Position numbers and translations under genes: made by a program. The notes under the pieces were generated by a model that worked only from the letters and a program-made list of their open reading frames with translations, did not search any database and was not told the DNA's origin. A stretch of 64,000 nucleotides of DNA from Argyresthia goedartella. Its lineage: Eukaryota > Arthropoda > Insecta > Lepidoptera > Argyresthiidae. The stretch covers positions 34,164,703-34,228,702 of the forward strand of contig OX463822.1 of the NCBI GenBank assembly GCA_949825045.1, read 5' to 3'. Below, in pieces: positions 1 to 9,454 of the stretch (position 1 is its first letter; the number at the start of each line of letters is the position of its first letter).

Positions 1-540
1 TTGGAAAACCCGGGTATTTGTAACCGCTTTTGAATACGCCAATCAATACTAAAAAGCCAATGCCAAATCTACACCCGGTTTTTACATGGCCACGAAAACT
101 GAAATTTCCATACGAATTTGACGTAAATATTTGTGTGTTTGTTAGGCTAAGGTAATGAATTATACACACGAATTTAACTTAATACTGATGATTTATGATA
201 AAAATATGTAATAAACTATAGGTGTATAACACAAATGTGTACTCTGTTATAACAACAACAAACATAATATAGCGTCACTCCTTTTACCATACGGGGTATA
301 ACTGGATCTAACTGCACTACCTCTGTACTGTGCCACCGTACTCTGTTAAATTGTGTGAAATGTTTATTTTCAAAACAATAGCAGAATTAGTTCTTCTTTC
401 GTCTCAGGGCATCGAAGTTTGTCCACTTTCGAACTTCACCGAATTCCAACGCGGAAGTTATAATTCACCTCTTTTGTGAAACTTTTTTTTAAAGCAAACT
501 TTTGGAAGGGTCTATGGCTGGGGAGTAGGTAAAAAAATCC
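1..540. other. No gene recognised
   Basis: AT-rich sequence with stops in all frames. I see no coding region, RNA gene or recognisable repeat before the SINE fragment that starts near 541. Confidence 0.5.
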
Positions 541-655
541 CATAACTTGGATATTTATATGTGTGCGACGTCGCTGTTTCTGATTCCCTCGACACAGGGT
601 ATCCTAGTGTGGGGCCAGAAGAAATGTATGTGACTATATAAATGTTTATCTTTAA
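541..655 (+). repeat. SINE-1 tail fragment
   Basis: Matches the 3' part of the SINE-1 family seen in full at 16183, 53325, 54455 and 59560: a 'gtgtgcgacgtcgctgtttc' block, then 'acacagggtatcctagtgtg' and 'gggccagaagaaatgt'. The tRNA-like head is missing, so this is a 5'-truncated copy. Confidence 0.75.
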
Positions 656-700
656 TTTCCATTTTATTGGGCAAGTTAACAAAGCATGCCATAAATAGTT

Positions 701-1487
701 ATTTTCACACCTTTCATTCGGAAAAGTAAGTTTTACTCCACGACGAGAGGAAGCAAAATGCTACTTTTCTGTTCAAGCTACTTTATTCATTGGTATGTTC
801 ACTACGATGACGTAGTCGATTAAAAACGAATATGTTTCTAGTTTTAACTTTAACAACGTTATATGGAAATTTATGAATTTTTCGTAATATTAAAAAAATG
901 TTAATAAATTATTTGTTTTACTGAAATCAAAACTATCGATAACTGTTATTGTGATATAATGAATATTGATATCCGAAACCATTGTAATATTCAATTCGAT
1001 TATTTTAAACATTAGTAAAAGTACACAGGAATATTTTATCTGTGGTGACCATTCCCTAATCCTTCACAATCGACATTGATAAAAAAAAAGTTTAGTTTAC
1101 GTTGTTCGATTACTGTAAAAGTGGTGAAAGTATAATTCAAAGTATAGTTTTAATTTTTTTAGAGCATTTAATATAATTTTTCCTCATAGTCGGTGTGAAA
1201 AGTTGTATGTGTCACTCAGGAGCAAAATTATTTTCGTCATGGGCGTTAACGCTTGAATCCTTCGATACGCTCAGGATTCTAACTTAGAACCCCTCGCTAC
1301 GTTCAGGATTCTATCGTAGAATCCTTCCCTTCACTCTGGATTCAATGTACCGCCCTCGCCGTAAATACATCAAGTTAGCTACTTTTTTACTACGAGAGGG
1401 AGCAAAATGCTACTTTTCGAGGTAGCATTTTGCTCCCTCTCGTCGTGGAGCAAAAGTTACTTTTCCGAATGAAAGGTGTGAAAAAGT
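701..1487. mobile_element. Fold-back or MITE element with about 62-bp terminal inverted repeats
   Basis: The left arm (701-763) and right arm (1425-1487) are near-complementary. The left reads in through 'ttcacacctttcattcgg' and the right ends with its reverse complement just before 1487. The interior is AT-rich and non-coding, so any transposase would have to act in trans. I could not settle a target-site duplication. The right arm carries an extra inverted duplication (see 1392-1443). Confidence 0.65.
1392..1443. repeat. Perfect hairpin, 22-bp arms, 8-base loop
   Basis: Arms 1392-1413 and 1422-1443 are exact reverse complements around the loop 'ttttcgag'. It lies at the inner edge of the right arm of the 701-1487 element and looks like a local inverted duplication of that arm. 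Confidence 0.9.
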
Positions 1488-1608
1488 ACTTTGTTTTCAT
1501 GTACCTTTGCTGTGGCTAAAACAATATAATTTGGATCAGCGTAACGATATCCGATGTATAAGGCTGAAGTAAAAATACTATAAATCCTTATTAAAAATAT
1601 AAGCAAGG

Positions 1609-1611
<3 letters not shown>

Positions 1612-1644
<33 letters not shown>
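1612..1644. repeat. (TA)n microsatellite
   Basis: About 16 uninterrupted AT/TA dinucleotides. Confidence 0.95.
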
Positions 1645-1648
<4 letters not shown>

Positions 1649-1741
1649 TACCCGTGCCCAGCGATCAACCTTTCTCATCCCGACTTGACTAGCTGGAAGA
1701 GATCTCTTACTAGAGAATTTGTGTGAAATAAAGAAATTATG

Positions 1742-1906
1742 AATTACACATCAAGCTTCGTTCTCCGATATTAGCATAGGTACACATGTAGTTTCACTCA
1801 AGGCTAGCCATTTCGCGCACTATATTTGGAGAAAAATATAAAGGTTCTAACGTAAGGTAGACTAAAAAATTCACAGCTCGCCCTTCCCTTGCCATTTGCT
1901 TTCATT
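1742..1906 (+). repeat. DIRS left inverted terminal repeat
   Basis: Reverse complement of about 6770-6930, nearly identical over the inner 140 bases and diverged in the outermost 25. Its first 50 bases (1742-1791) are also the reverse complement of 6575-6624, with one mismatch, in the internal complementary region. It probably holds or adjoins the promoter for the ORF1 ATG at 1979. Confidence 0.9.
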
Positions 1907-1978
1907 CACGTTTTAGTGCTTCGCTGTTTCGCGCGCTCGGTATTTTTCTATTGTTGATTAAATAAAAATACCAATAAA

Positions 1979-3554
1979 ATGCCGAAAAGGAATAGTGACA
2001 GTGATGACTACGACTATTTAGTGAAGAAACTTAAAAAATTAGAAAGAAAAGTGAAACATCGACGTCGCCGTAGACATTCTTCGAGCTCGGATGACGAAAA
2101 TTATTCGCCTCATAACCGACTAGGTGAGTCATTCAACAAATAACACTTGTTGCTTGAACCTAAGGAACAGATTTGACTGTTTTTTCTTATCATTGTACAT
2201 AACGGTGTTTTATCTGAACAAAACGATTGGAAAATCGGACTGTCCACCTAGGGGCTTTCCACTTCCTAATAAAATACATGCTGACCGGGTCTACCGTTTG
2301 GTTATTTCCATAGCAATGTATATGTAGACAGAAAAAACGTAAAACTGTCTCATTGAAAAAACTGGTTTTGCGTGTTTCTCGCTTTGGAGTCTCACATACC
2401 ACCCACATTTGAGCAAAATACGTATTTTGCCTGTAGAGAGCGTCTCCATCGCCGTCAGGGACGAAGATGCTGACTTACCTGGTTGCTCATACTGGAATAT
2501 CCCTCCAGACTCGGAGTCTGCTGAAAATAGCAATGACGCCGCACATAGCACTGATGTGGTACCTACCGATCTGCCTCGTACCACTATTACCATGACTTCC
2601 GCCGCCGCCGCCGCTACCAACGCTGTCACCGCCGTCGATTCTGCCACCACCGCCACTACTGCAGCTGCTGTTGTGCCGCCGCCCTCTTCAGCTGATGTAC
2701 TCCACGGGATGTCACTGGATGAACCAATACCCGAACTGGACCCAGAATTATTGCAAATATTAGGCGAAGACCCTACTCTTACCCAAGAGTACAGTTCTGG
2801 CATCCAAAAGGATCTAGCAATCAGACTGAACTATATTGTCACAACCGGTCTTTCTAAAGAAAACCGCAAGGAACTGAAGGATAAATATCTTATCCCTGCA
2901 AACTGCAGACTTTTGAAAGCGCCAGTTTTGAATCCTGAAATTCGCGCCTCCTTGATTGAAGGCCAAGTAAAACGGGACAAGGGCATTGAACTCAAACAAT
3001 CTATGACTTCATGCGCTCTATTGTCGCTCAGTGCTGCAATCACGCTGCTTCTGGCGTCAAACCAAAAGGACCCTGAGATGTTAAAACTATTAATGGACAC
3101 CGTCCGTATCCTAGCAGATTTACATCACTCTGACTCGATCCTAAGAAGATTCTTCATACTTTCAACAGTAAAAAAGGACTTAAAAGATCAGCTAGAAAAA
3201 ACCAAAATAGATGAAACACTATTTGCTAATCTCACTGAGACCTTAAAGACAGCAAAAACCATATCTAAATCAGGAGCAGACTTGAGATTGGCCTCAAATA
3301 TCAGGCTGACTCAAACTTCATCAAGAGTCCCTAGCAGGCCTTTAAACTACAGGGGGCCTCCTGCGAGCCGCAGGCCTCAGACGATGGCGAGCGGGGCGGG
3401 GGGCGCGAGGTATGCGCGAGCGACGCCCCCCCCGCCCGCGCCGGTTGCTCCAGCGCAGAGGCAGCCGCAGCCGCAGACTCAGACGACGACGCAGAGGCAC
3501 CCTGCCGCCTACAGGACATTCGCACGTCAGCCACAACAACGCTACAGGCGTTAG
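1979..3554 (+). CDS. DIRS ORF1, gag-like protein, two exons (1979-2123 and 2437-3554)
   Basis: Putative structural protein of the DIRS element. Exon 1 starts at an ATG 73 bases inside the left repeat and encodes a short acidic, Ser-rich stretch, a lysine-rich helix and a run of arginines (residues about 27-33). An uninterrupted reading of exon 1 stops after 54 codons. The 'gtgagt' donor at 2124 and the 'tgcctgtag' acceptor ending at 2436 join in phase and give a protein of about 420 residues. The middle part (residues about 110-330) looks mostly helical. The last 70 residues are rich in Pro, Gln, Arg and Ala, suiting nucleic-acid binding. The only in-frame start in exon 2 before the conserved part is a TTG at 2409, which would lie in the intron. 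ORF2 begins in the -1 frame inside its 3' end. Gag assignment rests on position and composition, not on a motif. Confidence 0.7.
2124..2436 (+). other. Candidate spliceosomal intron in DIRS ORF1 (313 bp)
   Basis: Donor AG|GTGAGT at 2122-2129 and acceptor TTTTGCCTGTAG ending at 2436. Exon 1 leaves one base of a codon (G2123) and exon 2 supplies the other two (AG, 2437-2438), restoring a Glu codon and the long ORF1 frame. Stops fill the intron in the exon-1 frame. Consensus and phase match are seen directly; splicing itself is inferred. Confidence 0.65.
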
Positions 3555-3604
3555 ATACGGTAAAACCTGCAGGCAGACTTTCTCATTTTCATAAACAATG
3601 GACT

Positions 3605-5485
3605 TTGCTTACCAATAACCCAGTCATACTATTCTGGATTACAGGTTATGAAACTGTATTGTCTAGTTCGGTTACTCAATTTACTATTCCAGTAGAACCA
3701 ACGTATTCGCAGTTTGAATGCAATGCTTATAAAGAATGCATAAAAAACCTTCTCACCATTGGGGCTATCTCACCTTGTGAACATTGTGAAGGGCAATACA
3801 TTTCAACCACCTTTCTTATCCCGAAACCTGACGGTCAACAACGATTTATATTAAATCTTAAACAACTTAATAAACACATAACGACGCAGCATTTTAAACT
3901 TGAAGACTTGCGAACGTCTTTGAAACTTATATCACAAGATTGCTACATGGCGACTATAGATTTAAAGGATGCATATTTCTTGGTAAACATTCATCAAAAT
4001 TCTCGAAAGTATTTGCGTTTTTACTGGTCTGGCCAATTATATCAATTTAATGTATTACCTTTTGGTTTAAATACTGCGCCGTTTGTTTTCACAAAAATAC
4101 TTAAACCAGTTGCTAAACTTCTCCGTTCCATGGGATATTTATCTACATTTTATTTAGATGACATACATTTGGTAGGTCACTCTTATAAAGAGTGTTTAGA
4201 TAACATGAAACATACAAAATGTCTATTACAATCTCTTGGGTTTATTATAAATACGGTAAAGAGCTCAAAGGAACCAAGCAGAACTTGTAAATTCTTGGGG
4301 AATATTATAGACTCGACGAAGTTAGAAGTGAGGTTACCTGAAAACAAAAAAGAAAAAATTAAACGGGAACTAATTAAATTTAAAAGCTTAAATAAATGCA
4401 AAATCAGAGATTTCGCTCGTTTTTTAGGTTTACTTACATCGGCTTGTCAGGCCGTAGAGTACGGCTGGCTATATACAAAGGATTTAGAGCGATGTAAATA
4501 TCTAAACCTAAAAGACGACGAAAACTACGATAAATTTATGACGATAACTAAATCTTTAAACCCCACATTTAACTGGTGGTTAGATAATATTGATAATGCT
4601 GTATGCAAAATAAAAAGTGATGAATATGCCATTGAGATATACACTGATGCCTCAACAACGGGATGGGGGGCCGCGTGTGGGGGCAATACGGCCAATGGTC
4701 CTTGGGATGAGCACGAACGATCCCTACATATGTAGGGATCGAAGGTAATTAATATTAATTACCTTGAGATATTGGCAGCATTCCTAGGTCTTAAAGTATT
4801 TGCTCAAAACTTGTATAACTGCCAGATATTATTGCGTGTTGATAACACAACCGCAATATCTTATATCAATAGAATGGGCGGAGTGCAGTTCCCGCACTTG
4901 ACTAATATTACAAAACAGCTTTGGCAGTGGTGTGAAACCCATCGCACTACTGTTTGTGCCGATTACATTAAATCATCTGATAATATAGTCGCAGATGCGG
5001 AATCCAGAAAGTCACACCCCGACATTGAGTGGGAAATTTTCAATCAGGCCTTTAATACAATAACAAATCACTTTGGTATTCCTAGTATTGATCTCTTTGC
5101 TAGTCGAATCAATCATAAATGTAATAAATATGTTTCATGGCATAGAGATCCAGATGCATATGCAATCAATGCTTTTACGCTGCCGTGGACCAACTTATTT
5201 TTTTATGCATTCCCTCCAATATCAGTTATCTTAAAAACTTCACGCAAAATAATTAATGACCGAGCAACAGGCATTGTTGCTGTACCAAAATGGCCAACAC
5301 AGCCTTGGTACCCACTTTTTAAAAGCCTTCTCACGTCAAAACCCTTAGCTATACATTCAAGGGATGATCTTATTATTTCTCATTGTAGCGATCGGGCACT
5401 ACACCGGCGGATTACCCTGGTCGTCGGGCTGTTGTCCGGACAGCGCTCTTACGAAGAGGAGTCCCATCATCCGCTATCCCAATAA
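3605..5485 (+). pseudogene. DIRS ORF2: reverse transcriptase, RNase H, methyltransferase-like domain, with one in-frame stop
   Basis: The frame is open without a stop from at least 3422, overlapping the end of ORF1 in -1 phase. 'AGRLSHFHKQW' near 3566 is the usual DIRS entry to the RT, so 3605 (a TTG) is only a lower bound for the start. RT motifs: 'FILNLKQLNKHI', 'MATIDLKDAYF', 'LPFGLNTAPF' and the catalytic 'YLDD' near 4157. RNase H starts at 'IYTDASTTGWG' (about 4637). A TAG at 4733-4735, inside a 24-bp insertion, interrupts RNase H; the frame then resumes unchanged ('NYLEILAAF', 'RVDNTTAISYINR'). After RNase H comes the block found between RNase H and recombinase in DIRS elements ('SIDLFASRINHKCNKY', 'PKWPTQPWYPLF'), often described as Dam-methyltransferase-like. 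The stop TAA (5483-5485) overlaps the ATG of the recombinase. Without the insertion, the product would be uninterrupted. Confidence 0.9.
4718..4765. repeat. Two abutting perfect 24-bp palindromes inside RNase H
   Basis: 4718-4741 and 4742-4765 are each exactly self-complementary and touch without a spacer. Removing 4730-4753 joins the outer halves and restores the conserved RNase H reading (His-Ile-Asn-Tyr-Leu-Glu). The 24-bp insertion is therefore in frame, brings the TAG stop at 4733, and consists of the inverted copies of the 12 bases on each of its sides. Confidence 0.95.
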
Positions 5486-6393
5486 TGGTGGCATCCCTTG
5501 CAGACAACACGGTTAAACAATACGACACTAGTCTTAGAAAATGGTTTACTCATTGTCATGTTAGCGGAATCGATCCCTACAATGCCTCCATAACAGATGT
5601 TCTACTTTTTTAACACAGATCTTTGATACAGGTGCTCGCTATGGCACACTTAACAGTTGTCGGTCTGCTTTGTCGTTGTTATTGGGTCAAGAAAAAATTA
5701 ATATTGATTGTATTTCGAGATACTTTAAAGGTATTTTTCGTTTACGGCCTCCACTATCGAAGTATAATTTAACCTGGAATATTGATCTGGTGCTAAATTA
5801 TTTATCAAATTGGTATCCCAATGAGGATTTAGGCTTGAGAAAATTTCTAAGAAATTAGTCACAATATTGGCACTTGTAACAGCACACAGGGCTCAAACTT
5901 TGTCTAAAATTAAAATTAGTAACATAGTCACCTCAGAATCAGGAACGATTATTAAGATACCCGATCTTATTAAAACTTCTCGTCTCGGATCTCTTCAACC
6001 TCTGCTTTCATTACCATTTTTCGAACAGAAGCCGCAAATTTGTCCTGCCAGGACACTCATTACATATCTAGATCAGACAAGACAACTACGCCAAAGTCAG
6101 CAATCGTTGTTTATATCATTTAAAAAACCATATCGAGAAGTAACGTCACAAACGTTAGGCAGGTGGGTAAAGGATACGTTAAAAAAGTGTGGCATAAACA
6201 CAGAAGTATTCACTGCACACAGTACTAGACATGCAGCCACGTCAAAGGCATACAAATCAAGAATTAGTTTAGACACTATAAGAAAATCGGCAGGTTGGAG
6301 TGCAACCTCCGCTGTTTTGCTAAACATTATAATAAGGTTATTACAGATAACATGATTACCAGTGATGAATTCGCCAGAAATATATTGAACTAA
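5485..6393 (+). pseudogene. DIRS tyrosine recombinase, three frame changes
   Basis: Would insert the circular DNA copy by site-specific recombination. The ATG at 5485 overlaps the ORF2 stop (TAATG). The reading runs through the N-terminal core-binding part ('TVKQYDTSLRKWFTHC'), then changes frame near 5610 (a T run that looks one base short), near 5840 and near 6310. All three changes move the frame in the same direction, as single-base losses would. The catalytic residues are still recognisable: Arg in 'TAHRAQTLSK' (about 5880), His-x-x-Arg in 'HSTRHAATSKA' (about 6220), and the Tyr nucleophile in 'AKHYNKV' (Tyr codon 6328-6330), which sits in a different frame from the His/Arg box. The shifted frame ends at 6391-6393. 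Family assignment is firm; activity is not expected. Confidence 0.88.
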
Positions 6394-6574
6394 TAATTTA
6401 TCAATGTTACAATTATAAAACTTACAAACATAAATTTGTATTTAAGTACTTGTTTAGTAAATTAAACCTCAGTAAATTAATATTTTGATCACATTTTTTT
6501 ATATTATTTATACTACCAAACATAAACGATCTACAAATTGAATTAGTTGATATTTCACGACTATCTCTCAACAT

Positions 6575-6699
6575 CTACATGTGTACCTATGCTAATATCG
6601 AAGAACGAAGCTTGATGTGTAATTGATGATTAAACGAACTTACCTGAAGTGAAGTTCGATCGCAATTACACGAAGAGCTTCGTTCGAAGATATTAGCAT
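6575..6699 (+). repeat. DIRS internal complementary region
   Basis: 6575-6624 is the reverse complement of the left extremity (1742-1791, one mismatch) and 6621-6699 is the reverse complement of the right extremity (6899-6977). The two halves share AATT at 6621-6624, where the element's two ends would meet. In the DIRS model this region templates the closed circle. Confidence 0.92.
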
Positions 6700-6769
6700 C
6701 CCTCCCGCCCTCGCTGTAAGCTGTACCCTATCCGTGAAATATCAAAAAGCTCAGCACATCTCCGAAATA

Positions 6770-6977
6770 AATGAAAGCAAATGGCAAGGGAAGGGCGAGC
6801 TGTGAATTTTTTAGTCTACCTTACGTTAGAACCTTTATATTTTTCTCCAAATATAGTGCGCGAAATGGCTAGCCTTGAGTGAAACTACATGTGTACCTAT
6901 GCTAATATCTTCGAACGAAGCTCTTCGTGTAATTGCGATCGAACTTCACTTCAGGTAAGTTCGTTTAATCATCAATT
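6770..6977 (+). repeat. DIRS right inverted terminal repeat with terminal extension
   Basis: 6770-6930 pairs with the left repeat. The last 45-50 bases have no counterpart at the left end but are complemented within 6621-6699, the asymmetry expected of DIRS termini. It ends in AATT (6974-6977), followed by the flank 'atgaaggg'. Confidence 0.9.
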
Positions 6978-6980
6978 ATG

Positions 6981-7365
6981 AAGGGACATATCAAAACAAC
7001 CAACCTAGCATGACCCCTTTAGTCACACGGAGACGGAGGCACATCAGTATCCACGTTTATGTTTCTTTACCAATCACTCAAATATAAGCAGAGAAAATAT
7101 TATCGAAACTGACAGGTTCGTAACCCGAGTCCCCAACTATCGCAGAACAAACTTAGCAAGGTAATTACTGTAGTTTTTGAAACTTCACTAACTTCCATTT
7201 CTCTAATTAAAGGAAGATGAAAGCACCTTCCTTTAGACTGGGGATCTTTAATAACACCCAACTAAAGACTAGTTAGGGACAGAAACACGAAGCTTTGCGC
7301 CTTTTGCGCAGAGATGCCGCTGACTGCGAAGCAAATTATTCTTACGTCTTTTCTTTCTTACGCGA
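6981..7365. other. No gene recognised
   Basis: Flank of the DIRS insertion. Only short unconnected open frames; no motif recognised. Confidence 0.5.
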
Positions 7366-7525
7366 AGGGTGCCAAACGGGACTCTGTTACTAAGCCTCCG
7401 CTGGCCGTATGTCCGTCCGTCAGTCCGTCTGTCTGTCACCGGGCTCGACCGGATCAACAGAAATAGGAGAGCGGAAATTTTCACAGACGGTGTATTTCTA
7501 TTGCCGCTATAACAACAAATAATTA
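7366..7525 (+). repeat. Fragment of the GTTCCGTACC repeat
   Basis: Contains the internal blocks of the repeat seen in full at 23720 and 55196: 'acgggactctgttactaag', a degenerate (GTCC)n run and 'ttgccgctataacaacaaat'. The terminal inverted repeats are not evident. Confidence 0.7.
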
Positions 7526-7985
7526 ATTATACCGGTTTTTAAGAATTAAAAGAAAACTTCTTGTATAGCTACTCCATACAAAAAAATATTGGTATGGCTA
7601 TTTTCTTAGCAATTTCGTTTTATTTTTATATCGGTGAAAGCTGGACTGTCCCTAACTGATCGGAAAAGATTTTTAATTGGTGGAATTGAGTTTTATGCTT
7701 AGCTATTTGTTATTATACGATTAATAATTGCTCATTGGAATTATAATTAATAATATTTTTTTATCATCTTTGATTTTATTTCTGTAAACAAGTTACTCAA
7801 TTTCTATCCACTTTCGTTTTTAAATGAGCAAAGAGTTTCGTTAACCTGCGTACAAAGTTCAATACTTACATACTACATACACAAAACTCTTTTTCAATGT
7901 AGTTAATATTTTAGTATTAAACATTAATTTCCATGGTATTGAACCCTTCTGTGCGGCTCCGACAACCTACTACTCGCACTACACC
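7526..7985. other. No gene recognised
   Basis: AT-rich, non-coding; nothing identified. Confidence 0.5.
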
Positions 7986-7989
7986 GGTT

Positions 7990-8097
7990 TTATTACATTT
8001 ACATTTACAAACAGGCACATGCATTGCTTCCGGCCCCATACTGGGATACCCTGTGTCGTGGTAAGTAGAAACAGCAACGTCACAAACATGTAAACAT
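7990..8097 (-). repeat. SINE-1 tail fragment
   Basis: Reverse orientation of the SINE-1 3' block ('ggataccctgtgtcgtgg', 'caggcacatgcattgcttc'). It directly abuts the LINE fragment that follows. Confidence 0.75.
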
Positions 8098-8104
8098 CCA
8101 AGAA

Positions 8105-9006
8105 GATCATTTCATGAGGCCGTATTTGGGGTTAACGTTGCGAATACAATTGACTGAGTCACTGGTTCTGTCTAAACTGAATTACATGGATACGGTTATT
8201 GGTCCGCGACTTTTGGCAAAAACCAAAAAGTTAGTGCAACGCGTACAGAATGCTTGCGTGCGATTCAATTTTGATATTCCGTTAAGGTATCACGTGACAC
8301 CATACCTAAATAAACATACAATTTTAAAATTGCATCATCGTCGAAAGCTTCACTTGGCGTGTCTTTTGTTCGGGGTGATGAAATATAAGGAGCCAAGTTA
8401 TCTTTTTGAGAAACTTTCATTTAAGTCGAGGCACCATGTGTCCCGCCAATGCTCAATGCAGCTCGCTACAGAGCGGCACAGCTCTGCTGCCTTTAGAGGG
8501 AGCTTCCGCTATGCTGCGACCAAGTGTTGGAATAATATCCCTCCACCAATCAGGAACCTGCGTTGTTTATACGGATTTAAATGCACGTTGAGAAAATTCA
8601 TTTTTGAGCATCAAAAATTCGAAGAGTCTATACGAAATGACACTTAGCGCAATATAACTGACTATATATCATATGAAATTTGAACTTTAATATTAATACT
8701 GTTTTATATTTATATAGATTTATTTTGTACCTTTAATTAACCTGTTACCTACTATAAAGTCTGAATATTCATGTCTAACTATGTTTCTCTTTTAAAATGT
8801 TTTTCCTTCTGCCTGTGTTTATAAATGTTTACACAAAAGTGCACATTGTTGTGCGTGTTGTCACCCGTCGGTCACAACGGAAGACCAGCGCTGATTGTTC
8901 GCATTCAGCATATGCTGAATTGAGGCCGGCTTGTGACAGGAAATATTCTTATGTACCTAGTTGTTCAATATTGACTCCTATTTTTGTTTCCTGTTACAAA
9001 TAAACT

Positions 9007-9038
<32 letters not shown>

Positions 9039-9040
9039 TC
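8105..9040 (+). mobile_element. 5'-truncated non-LTR retrotransposon with (CTTT)n tail
   Basis: Holds only the end of the RT ORF (8114-8647), then a 3' UTR of about 350 bases, an AATAAA at about 8999-9004 and a (CTTT)n run at 9006-9040 that probably grew from the insertion tail. Heavy 5' truncation is typical of target-primed insertion. Confidence 0.75.
8114..8647 (+). pseudogene. LINE reverse transcriptase, C-terminal remnant (177 residues)
   Basis: Only the region after the RT catalytic core is left: 'LVLSKLNYMDTVIGP', 'LVQRVQNACVRFNF' and 'RRKLHLACLLFGVMKYKEP' are the blocks LINE ORFs carry after the thumb. The end 'AATKCWNNIPPPIRNLR' is the family's usual C-terminal Trp-Asn motif. Palm motifs (F/YADD) and endonuclease are missing. 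The ATG is incidental, since the true frame is cut off by truncation. Clade uncertain (CR1/Jockey/I type). Confidence 0.8.
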
Positions 9041-9054
9041 ATTTTCTTCGTCCC

Positions 9055-9125
9055 CAGCTAGGATTCGGCCCCAGGACCTCGCGCTTGGGAAGCTCAGCCT
9101 CGGCCGCCACACCGCAGAGCATTAG
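9055..9125 (-). repeat. Degenerate tRNA-like SINE head
   Basis: Reverse strand shows a B-box-like segment ('ggattcggcccc' on the plus strand) and the trinucleotide arrangement of the SINE-1 head. Much diverged; no tail blocks next to it. Confidence 0.4.
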
Positions 9126-9454
9126 GCTCTACCTACATAACACAGAACGAGCGTCACGCTGTTTCCCATATACGCTGGCAGAGCCCTTGCTGTGCCCTCG
9201 TTCAGCCAGTATTCCAACAGTCCAATTTGCGTGACAGTTAGGTAGCCCATCGCCGCAGCCATGACAATCTGAAGGCTTCCCCTGAATACATTTATTTCTA
9301 TCGTATTATATTCCTGAAGATATTTTCCATCACAGTCAGAACAGAATAGTGTTCCTCAGATAAATGCCTTACTTTTGTTTTGGAGCGAGCGCAACATTGC
9401 TTTTCATGCGGAGTCTCGAGGTACATCCAGGTGGGCCCACGGACACAGTTATTG

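Larger units (their letters stand above)
1742..6977 (+). mobile_element. DIRS-type tyrosine-recombinase retrotransposon, structurally complete but mutated
   Basis: All hallmarks of the DIRS group are visible: inverted terminal repeats (about 1742-1906 and 6770-6977), an internal complementary region (6575-6699), a gag-like ORF1, an ORF2 with RT, RNase H and a methyltransferase-like domain, and a tyrosine recombinase instead of an integrase. There are no LTRs. Known biology of the family: the RNA is copied into a single-stranded circle templated by the internal complementary region, and the recombinase inserts that circle. Both ends carry AATT, the same four bases as at the joint in the internal region, fitting crossover at an AATT target (flanks '..attatg' and 'atgaaggg..'). 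The copy has one in-frame stop in ORF2 and three frame changes in the recombinase, so it is probably inactive. Confidence 0.92.

Noticed and set aside
2291..2803. 170-codon minus-strand frame
   Set aside because: Antisense to DIRS ORF1 (Ala/Thr-rich codons read backwards).
8406..8591. Second short frame in the LINE remnant
   Set aside because: Out-of-frame shadow of 8114-8647.
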